From: Arbacia lixula
Taxonomy: Eukaryota > Echinodermata > Echinoidea > Arbacioida > Arbaciidae
DNA length: 64,000 nt
Direction of reading: 5' to 3'
Assembly: GCA_963669155.1 (NCBI GenBank)
Contig: OZ022587.1
Location: 3,934,621 to 3,998,620, forward strand
The position numbers and the translations under genes are program-made. Position 1 is the stretch's first letter, and each line of letters starts with the position of its first letter. The notes beneath the pieces are model-generated. The model had not been told where the DNA came from, did no database searches, and was given only the letters and a program-made list of their open reading frames with translations. Shown piece after piece: positions 57,001 through 64,000 of this stretch.

Positions 57001-58860
57001 TTGTTCTATCTAAAGAAACCGTTGCTACGCAATCCTGTTCGTTATTATTAAAACACCTGAAAAGCACATGCTGAGAAGACTTTTTTTCTTCGGCGGTGCC
57101 ACGCATGGGTTCAAAGAAAGAAAGTTGTTTCATATCCTTCCATAACACATCCCTGGTTTAAGGTTATCATCAAAAGCCAAGAACCATTGAGCGCTACTCA
57201 AGGTGTACCGATCCAATCACTTTATGCCAGACTTTTATTCATGTAATTATCAACGTGAGAATTTTTTTTACCGTCGACAATATTGTCGTACCAAGTCACT
57301 ATACAGATGGACAATTCCAATTGTTCGATAAAGCAACATTCAAGGATATTACATCAGGAAATTGCAATTGTCAAGTGTCAAATTGCCCAGACTCGATATC
57401 TGATTTGAAATTATGTTGGCTTATCATCGTAGATTAGGAGGATGACCTATACCCCAGCTAAATACTCCAGACCTAGAAACCAAAGTTCACGCTATGTTCC
57501 TGTTGGAAATCCGAGACTGGTGATAGAGAACAACAGATAAATTTAGATATACAGAGGGTGGCTCTACCCAAGACCTTTAGAAGTTATAATATCTGAATGT
57601 GGGCAATTCCATGAAATTTTGAACAAATTTCAAAATTTCAAATGCCTTTATATTAGGCAACAGAGTTTAGTGTAAGTTGATAATTATTGTGTAATATGTG
57701 TTTCGGCAGTGTTTTCATTTTGTTTTTAAATGTTTAGCCCTCAAATCTATGTCGCTCTTATGAAATTGAACTACACATAGGCCTACGTATGGGCCTCAGA
57801 TTTTTTTTTTTTTTATATTAGCTCAATTGCAGTTCCACTGGTCTTTCAAAGGCTTAATTACGAATTGAAGCAATACAGCATAGGAAAATGTTATTTCTTG
57901 ACTTACAACAAGAATAAGATTGGATGGACCAAAGGTAAGATATTTTTTTTTACGAATGGACAAAGTGTAACGCAAAGGAAACTAAGGTTTTGTTTTCGCT
58001 CTCACAGATAAAACTAAAGATATTCCTTCTAAAGAGATCTGAAATCTACACGTGTGACATGATACGTGTGAATTTCAAGCTTCTCTACTGAATTCCTCTT
58101 TCCCGATCCGTTTGTTGGTTCAGCTCATCCAAAGGCTCGTCTACTGATCTACCATGGCGGGAGCGCCGGGGTTCACGAAGCCATTAACTACGGGGTTCCG
58201 ATGCTCCTTATTCCTTTGGCCGGTGACCAGGGTACTAATGGACATCTGGTCGCAGTGAAAGGCATGGGTCTTGTGCTTGACGAATCTTCCATAGACGAAG
58301 ACATCATCAGGAGTTCCATTCACGATATACTAAACGATGACAGGTACGTGGCTTATGTCGAAATAATTTCTTTGGGTTTCTTTGGGTAATTGGCTTTAGA
58401 AAGGGGTGTGCGTGGCTGCATATTTGATTGTACCAGTAACTTGCTGGTTGGTTAGAATGTAATCATCCTTTGAAAGAGTATATGACACAGAATTATGCTG
58501 TTTAAAAGGCTTACAAGTGTTATCATTTGACATACATACTACATGTATTACTATTGCTATTGCTACTTTTTGATTCCATGCAGCTTCAAGAGGAACGCGG
58601 AGAAGGCGTCAGCCATCATGCGAGACCAGATCGCCAGCCCGCTCGACACGGCGGTCTTCTGGATCGAGCACGTGCTCAAGTTTGGCGGGGATCACCTCCG
58701 GCTGCGAGGAGCCGACATGGGCTTCGTAGAGCTTCACTCCCTAGACGTTGTGGCCTTCCTAGCCGTCGTCCTCCTGCTTTGGGCCTACCTGACCTACTTG
58801 GTGGTCGGCGCGTGCTGCAGATGTTGTAGACGAGGACCCTCGAAACCAAAGAAGGACTAA
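53074..58860 (+). CDS. UDP-glucuronosyltransferase (UGT), 4 exons, 557 aa
   Basis: Exons 53074-54084, 54756-54921, 58124-58343 and 58584-58860 join in frame (1674 nt), all GT-AG. UGTs transfer a sugar from a UDP-sugar to lipophilic substrates in the ER lumen, for detoxification or hormone and pigment clearance. Visible features: a hydrophobic signal (MKLVLGSLLLVMVA); MPSHYMGLTAI with His60 at the position of the catalytic His in human UGT2B7; ERGHDVTLL; GIIVFSLGSGAVS; WRYIGPTPS; TDWLPQNDIMAHP; the UGT signature YHGGSAGVHEAINYG..P..DQ; PLDTAVFWIEHVL; a C-terminal helix; a CCRCCRR cluster; and KPKKD at the end, a KxKxx ER-retrieval signal. Start: the ATG at 53074 gives 557 aa; the ATG at 53143 (MKLVLG) gives 534 aa, nearer the family norm, and starts at the signal peptide. 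The exon 1 end at VFSL|G matches the vertebrate UGT exon 1/2 boundary. Subfamily and substrate are not determinable. Confidence 0.95.
54756..54921 (+). CDS. UGT exon 2
   Basis: 166 nt; acceptor TTCCAG, donor ATGG|GTAAGG, phase 1 out. Encodes GSGAVSLSTKAKTDAFSLVF through LPQKVIWRYIGPTPS to DWLPQNDIM. The conserved W-x-P-Q-N-D is intact. Confidence 0.95.
55855..56363. repeat. AGGGATAGTTCACCCTGAA MITE, copy 4
   Basis: Both ends intact: TTAAAGGGATAGTTCACC at the left, GTGAACTACCCCTTTAA at the right, TTAA at each terminus. 509 bp, almost the same length as the 508-bp copy at 4572. Confidence 0.9.
56439..57161. mobile_element. 723-bp TTAA-type MITE, copy 2
   Basis: Ends TTAAGCAGGGATGTGTTAGG and the complement of CCATAACACATCCCTGGTTTAA are inverted, with TTAA at both termini, as piggyBac-type elements leave. 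Inverted match to 51902-52623. Interior non-coding. Confidence 0.85.
57335..57480. repeat. diverged third copy of UGT spacer sequence
   Basis: AGCAACATTCAAGGATATTACATCAG and TAAATACTCCAGACCTAGAA resemble 61438-61535. The Cys-containing open frame 57255-57437 lies over it and is not a gene. Confidence 0.55.
58124..58343 (+). CDS. UGT exon 3: nucleotide-sugar signature
   Basis: 220 nt; acceptor GGTTCAG, donor ACAG|GTACGT, phase 1 in and 2 out. Encodes HPKARLLIYHGGSAGVHEAI, then GVPMLLIPLAGDQGTN, the PROSITE-type UGT signature with the D-Q pair that contacts the UDP-sugar. TH is replaced by YH before GG, a mild departure from the usual T-H-G/A-G. Confidence 0.95.
58584..58860 (+). CDS. UGT exon 4: C-terminus, membrane helix and ER tail
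   Basis: 277 nt; acceptor CATGCAG. Encodes SFKRNAEKASAIMRDQ, PLDTAVFWIEHVLKFGGDHL, HSLDVVAFLAVVLLLWAYLT (helix start), CCRCCRRG and KPKKD-stop. Reads through without breaks, in contrast to the copy at 46997-47272. Confidence 0.95.
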
Positions 58861-58920
58861 CACTCCAATCCCCCTTTTTTGACGGAGGGGGGTGCAGCAA
58901 CAGCTGAAAAATTTTCATAA

Positions 58921-58926
58921 AATAAA
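58921..58926 (+). promoter_or_regulatory. poly(A) signal of the UGT gene
   Basis: AATAAA 61 bp after the stop codon, in ATAAAATAAAGCC. It gives a short 3' UTR. Confidence 0.7.
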
Positions 58927-59689
58927 GCCAAAGGCCTAGTCAAGTTTCTGGCAACATATTGTTTGATAGTAAAATGATCAAAAAAGGTTGAGCCGAAAAA
59001 TTACTTTGCCGCTTTGTTGTAATTATAATAAATAAAAGCATCAGTTACTGGGAAGACAGCAAGTCAGTACCTTAAAGTACAATAAATCTTAATTGAAGGA
59101 GTCTAATGAAAACATTCATGCTTTTCTTAAAATGTTTCATGTTCGTTTTTCTGCTTTAGCTTTTACTGAAAAAAAAAGTCAGATTCATCAACAAAATCTT
59201 TAATCCATCACAGTAGATACAATTCGAGAAATCGTAATAGACATATTTTATATTAATATTTATATGCGAATCATGACACAAGTAAGTTGTAGAATGCAGT
59301 GTGTGCGAAGTACTCTTGGTTGAAACCGATGTTAACAAATGTTGTACGTGCTGTGGTTTACCAACAGCCCACATAGAATAGAGATGTTCCTCACTGGTGC
59401 TTGTACCTTCTTCGTCAGCCCTGTGCACATTGTATTATCGTCATATTTCATGCTGTTTTGCAAAAATGACGTTGATTTAAATTGAATTAGAAATTCCTTC
59501 GTTAATGCGAATATGTGCAATACACAACTGGAGCTTTAAACCTTTTGGGGTAATGTCAAATCAGATTTATCAACACGGTTATCTCCTTGAATTTCTCGTG
59601 GACTTTCATTATCTGTGTCGTGTTGACTTTATGAGATAACTAATAGTTCTCCCCAATAGTTCACTCCAATATATGTTTGCAAGATAAGC
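58927..59689. other. UGT 3' flank
   Basis: AT-rich, no gene. Additional AATAAA hexamers occur (for example near 59030 and 59082). Confidence 0.4.
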
Positions 59690-60060
59690 ATGAACAAAAA
59701 GAATTGGCACACGCTTGAGTGAAATGAGGTAAGAACTAATGAAGCTGTAAATTGTTTTAGATTTGTGAAATTGAGATACACGGCAGTTGTTCAGATGTTC
59801 TGGTTTTAGCATGGGTCTCTATTTTTTGTGTGCGAAAATGTTTAGAAATTTCAATATATTCTAAAACGTTTTTTACAGCCGTTTTCTGTGAATATGAAAG
59901 CATTGAACTCTTACATGCAATTAACTTGAATATTTGTACCACATTTGAGTAACGGAGAATGAAAGGTGTTTTACTGGTTCGATGTAATGCATACTGACCA
60001 CGCCTACGACATGTGTTGCGCATTTAAATCAAAATAACCACCATCGTTTCCCGAAAAGAA
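59690..60060 (+). repeat. direct partial copy of the post-UGT spacer block
   Basis: GAATTGGCACAC, GTGTTTTACTGG..CGATG.AATGCAT and ACCACGCCTACGACAT match 47630-47975 in the same orientation and 63330-63620 inverted. It places the functional last exon and this block in the same order as the orphan exon and its block at 47.0-48.0 kb. Confidence 0.7.
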
Positions 60061-60074
60061 AAGTTAAATATGTG

Positions 60075-60076
60075 CG

Positions 60077-60109
<33 letters not shown>

Positions 60110-60110
60110 T
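60075..60110. repeat. (GT)n microsatellite
   Basis: A short GT run after TGCGCGTGTATG. Confidence 0.9.
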
Positions 60111-60410
60111 AAGCCTACACTTGTGCAGGACAAGATGTTTTTTTTTGTATAAACTGATTTAATTTTTGTTTTACCCTGGAATGATTTGTATATCACTGTG
60201 CATGTAGTTTTTTTTAATTGACTGATAATAACTGTATTCAATTTCCATTGCTATTTATACCTCAATTGAAGGCTATAATTTATTCAACAAATATTAAATA
60301 CAAAATAAAGATTACTAAAAAAAAGTTTGAAAAATGTGTGGGTTGTTTCTTCTTATGTGTTGTCACAACCGGCCGTGCACCTCTCTACGTGTAGTCTGCG
60401 TCGGGTTTTG

Positions 60411-60445
60411 CAGAAAATCCTTGCGTCAGACGCAAGGATTTTCTG
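60411..60445. repeat. perfect 17-bp stem hairpin, 1-nt loop
   Basis: CAGAAAATCCTTGCGTC, A, then its exact complement. It lies in a CG-rich stretch (60.36-60.55 kb) next to CCGTGCACCTCTCTACGTG, which resembles CCATGCACCTCTCTGCGTG at 62082. Confidence 0.85.
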
Positions 60446-61336
60446 CGCGTTTTTTTCAGGCACGCACTGGCACGTACGCAGGAGGACGCGCGCAAGAATC
60501 GCAGAAGTTATGGCACGCAGGATGCGGACTCCCACCTACAAAAACACACACGGCCGCCTGTGTCCAAAGAGAGGTAGTATATGTAAATAAGAATTACTCG
60601 TTTAACGGGCTGTTTATTACAAATATGAGTAAACGATGTGCAATGTTAGTGGATGAATCTCCCGTCTAGACATGTTGAATTAAATAAATGATTATTTATC
60701 TCGTATACGTAATCGTTGATTCGTTTACTCCACATTCAGATTCATTTATTCATTCATAAAACGAAACTGTTCTGTGTCCGTTCAACAATGCAGTTGGCCG
60801 CATACTCTTACCACGCTAAAACAAGCTCTCCGCCTGCTCGGTAAAAATTATGAAAAAAAAAATGTCAGCAGCGCGAAAATAAATAGAATTTGCAATGACA
60901 CTGAGTTCGACTTTGACCTACCTTGAAAGGCGGGAGGAGAGGTTAGTTCATGTGGTTGATTAGTATAGGGTCCATTATTAACATGGTACATACGTGTCTG
61001 GTGATCACTCATTAACAGGTTGATCCAGCACGATCTCAGGCCTCAGAGTTCGGCCAGTTGCAAATAATGGCAGTATATAAACGTGAAGAGGATGCGGGGG
61101 AATTACTCTAATTACCTCTGTTATGCGCTCACTTAGAATCGAAGTATATTCAAATTAATGTGACACATGCAAGATAAATGCAATCTTCCCATGGTCTTTT
61201 ATCAAAGTAGTATAGGTATACTTTAATCGCATGTTGAAAGGTTAGCACATGTATAACCAAACTGCATTAGCGATATGATACGTATGTGTTGGCTGTTGTT
61301 ACATTCCGAGCTAAACCACTATAAGGGAGGAAAGCC

Positions 61337-61371
61337 GGGGGGGGGGGGGGGGGTGGGGGTGGGGGGGGGGG
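61337..61371. repeat. poly-G run
   Basis: About 33 G with two T interruptions, in the right arm opposite a shorter G/C-rich stretch at about 50835. Length is unreliable in assemblies. Confidence 0.8.
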
Positions 61372-62069
61372 TGAGAGTGTCGCCCCCTCCCCCATTGTGT
61401 CCCTTGCGCCAACCGGTATACGCCGTAAATATCTACTCAAGCAACGTTCAAGGATATCACATCAGAAAATCTCGATAAGTGTTTGTCCAGACTGAATAGT
61501 GATATAGCCTAGCAAAATACTCCAAGCCTGAAATCGCCACGATCAACATTGCCCTCCCATGCAAGTAATCTGCTCACTTATATCATCAGCCGGCACTCCG
61601 CCCGATAAAAGGTCTAAACACCCTCCATTAGTGGACCTAAGGAGAAGAGTTCCTTTTGTGACAGCCACCCAAAGTCAATAAAAGAAATATGCAACTTAGA
61701 ATAATGCATTCAGCAATATAACACTATATTATACAGATAGTTTGAGGGGTCTATATACATTTTTAAAGAAAATAAAAATATACCTATATGATAATAATAT
61801 AGAGATCATTCGAGGGTTATAGATCATGTAGATAAAATAAACCGGACCCATGTGATTATGGTACGCGCGTCCCTACGCGCGACACTGGTGCAACCCCGGT
61901 GTCCTAGGGTTAGTGTGGGGTCGTACGTTGGGGATACATCGGGTGGCTGTCGAAAAAAAAATCTCTCCGTTCATGAGTGATCATTTTCGCTTTCGTCTCA
62001 TTTCATGCCTGCTCAAAAGTAAACACTGAAATTCAATGAAAGCGTAGACCTCAATAGCAATGAAATGTC

Positions 62070-63299
62070 GTGGTCGTAATCGGCCATGCACCTCTCTGCG
62101 TGCGGTTTACTGTGTGGTTTTAATAGCTCATATTCTGGTCCAAAAATTCCCCCCCACCCCCATACAGCGCAGAACCACATTTCTTTTAGATTTTTAAGTA
62201 GTGCACATTTTATAAAAAATGGATCTTTTAGCCGAAATTTTGAGCTTGGACAAAACAATTTCAAAATTTACCAATACTCCCCCATCGAAATGTACAGGTC
62301 TGACAATGGGAGATAAACATAATATCGATTCTTACTTGAAAATGAACTAGCCCCACAAGACTATGACCACCCCTTTGAAGGAATTCAATGTTTCTCTTTA
62401 ACAACAACAATGAATAAAACAACACTTTTTTCATTGTGATACATGATTAGATTAATTCTTTCTTTTAGCATAACAAATGGAAATTGGATACCATGGAGGA
62501 AACACAAAAGAACAACTTTTCGCCTTCGAATTATAGGTGAGCAACAACGGTGAACAGCAACGGTCATTCCACCCCCCCCCCCCTCTCTCCAACACGCCTG
62601 TCCTCCCAGTTTTCCCGGCTTCGCCACAGATTATTTCATTTTCGGACTAAGAACCTTACTTCGTTTTCGGATTAACGAACCTTCGAAAAAACGAACCTTA
62701 TTTCGTTTACGGATTGACGACTCTTATTTTGTTTTCTGACTAACGAACATCGAGGTATCGGCAATTTACGTGTTTTGGAATTACGAACCTTCGGAATAAC
62801 GAACCTTGGGAATATCGAACTGTAACCCAATTTCGCAGGTCATCCTGAGCGTATAGGTAGAAAGGAACTTCCCATCGGCTAAGTCATGATCTATAAGGTT
62901 CGTATCTTGAAGCTTCCTTGTCCGGGCTTGGAGGCACCTTTATTCGGATATCCTGTCTTGGTGCGACATCATTGTAGACTGCAATCTTGTTCGCATGTTG
63001 ATATACATTATAAAAGCCTAAAATAAAAAGCAACTGGAGTGATACACATCTTTGTTTCTCTCTCTTTCTATCTTTTACTCTATCCTCTATAAAATATATT
63101 GTTATTGAAATAAACGTTTTTCATACCATCAAGATTCGGTTTACCATGTTTGATTTTCTTTCATTTGGTATGTTGTGTTATGTAATGTACTTCAGACTTT
63201 CCTTTCATCATGCTTGTGCCTATAATGAATAGCCCCGTGTGTGTGTATCAACGTTTTATCAACGCTTTATCATATCTGCCATACAAAGTATGTGTTATT
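62070..63299. other. right-arm-specific DNA with an AACGAACCTT tandem array
   Basis: Contains a degenerate tandem of TTCGGAATAACGAACC (about 62640-62825) and a C-run near 62571. No gene supported. It has no clear counterpart in the left arm. Confidence 0.7.
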
Positions 63300-64000
63300 T
63301 TCGGAAACAATGGTGGTATCATCACGATTTGAGTTCGCAATGCATACCGTGATCTTGTAGGCGTGGTCATAATGCATTGCATTGGATCAGTAAAGCATAG
63401 GATGCATCTAAGTCCTTCATAGATATGGAGGTATTTAAATACTTTCGTATAATCAGAGAATTGTTGTAAAATTGTTCTGGAAAGATATTGAAACTTATAT
63501 CATAAGAGCCAAGCTAAACAAGAGATCCTTACCTGGTTTTTCCGATTGTACAACTTGTAAAAATCTGTAGGTTTTAAGGTGTTGCCTCATTTTGCTAAAT
63601 TTGTGTGCCAGTTGTTTTTTTGTATTCATATCATTGCAACATATTTCCCAACATATTTCATTGCAAACTATTTCCCAACAGAGTCCTGTAGAAGTTCAAA
63701 AGGTACACGCAATTTGTTGAAACTACATCACTTCATTATAAAAAAACACACAATCCAGCTCCAAACAATTGATGAGAATAAGAAAAAAAATGAAATAAAT
63801 TTGGTACACAAAATGTTTATTTACTGCCAACAATTTGTTTCCAGTGAAAAATGACATAGCACGTTAGAGGGCGGCATGCGAGAAAAACATTTCTACAAGT
63901 CTCGGTCGAAAATATTTCAGTAAAGTATGAGCTATTCCTTAAAATCAACCCCCGGCTACTGACGATGAAAGCAGCTGTGATAACCTGTTTGTATCCTTTT

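Larger units (their letters stand above)
54922..58123. other. UGT intron 2 (3.2 kb) with two MITEs and a spacer fragment
   Basis: Contains the MITEs at 55855-56363 and 56439-57161, then a fragment (about 57335-57480) resembling 61438-61535 of the right duplication arm. The rest is AT-rich and featureless. Confidence 0.8.
60780..64000 (-). repeat. right arm of the inverted segmental duplication
   Basis: Inverted, collinear copy of 47299-52935 without its three transposons. It includes an inverted copy of the UGT 5' flank (60780-61042) with no UGT exon attached, and ends at the window edge still aligned (AGCTG..TTCATCGTCAGTA and GGATACAAACAGGTTA). Extra right-arm sequence lies at about 61670-62030 and 62070-63300. 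Confidence 0.9.

Noticed and set aside
57255-57437. 60-codon frame with two Cys pairs
   Set aside because: Lies over a diverged repeat copy in the UGT intron; no exon signals of the right phase.

Overview
The window is nuclear DNA of an intron-rich animal. It is AT-rich and packed with foldback elements, MITEs, microsatellites and retrotransposon remnants. The multi-exon genes, UDP-glucuronosyltransferase family, Ig/FnIII adhesion receptor and repeat style fit a marine invertebrate deuterostome, most likely an echinoderm such as a sea urchin. The organism is an inference; no species-specific marker was read.

Three protein-coding units can be supported. (1) A terminal exon at the left edge (+, 422-541) of a gene that continues to the left; its product was not recognised. 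(2) A complete 14-exon gene on the minus strand (44689 down to 24185). It encodes a 1025-residue type I membrane protein: signal peptide, seven Ig-like domains, one FnIII domain, stalk, transmembrane helix and about 100 residues of cytoplasmic tail. Every splice junction was checked by phase: twelve introns are phase 1, the last is phase 2, and the summed CDS is 3078 nt. The layout resembles nephrin/SNS-type adhesion receptors. (3) A complete 4-exon UDP-glucuronosyltransferase on the plus strand (53074-58860, 1674 nt), with signal peptide, N-terminal catalytic-type His, UGT signature, C-terminal membrane helix and a KxKxx ER-retrieval tail. A frameshifted copy of its last exon lies at 46997-47272.

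Layout: 0-10 kb, gene end followed by intergenic DNA with a full-length palindrome, a LINE 3' end, several foldback elements, a 17-bp-type tandem array and a tRNA-like unit. 11.2-18.3 kb, a repeat block bracketed by inverted arrays of a palindromic CACAAATTGTCG iteron, enclosing an L1/Tx1-like LINE remnant, long GT/CA tracts and a 3.3-kb foldback; it may be one 7.1-kb element. 18.7-23.9 kb, nested MITEs and a 215-bp tandem duplication carrying poly(A) signals downstream of the Ig gene. 24.2-44.7 kb, the Ig gene, whose introns hold a 41-bp minisatellite, a roughly 115-bp CAGTAGAAACC-type satellite in alternating orientations, an AACGTT-type foldback sharing its core with that satellite, and other repeats. 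45-64 kb, the UGT locus, a mosaic of direct and inverted segmental duplications.

The most informative structure is the UGT locus. The spacer left of the gene (47.30-52.94 kb) reappears inverted and collinear to its right (60.78-64.00 kb). Three mobile-element insertions in the left copy (a hAT-like element with near-perfect 8-bp duplications, a 724-bp TIR element and a 722-bp TTAA MITE) are missing from the right copy, so their empty sites are visible. The alignment predicts the end of another UGT gene, on the minus strand, about 25-30 bp beyond the right edge. All repeat relationships were found by eye and all identities are hand estimates.
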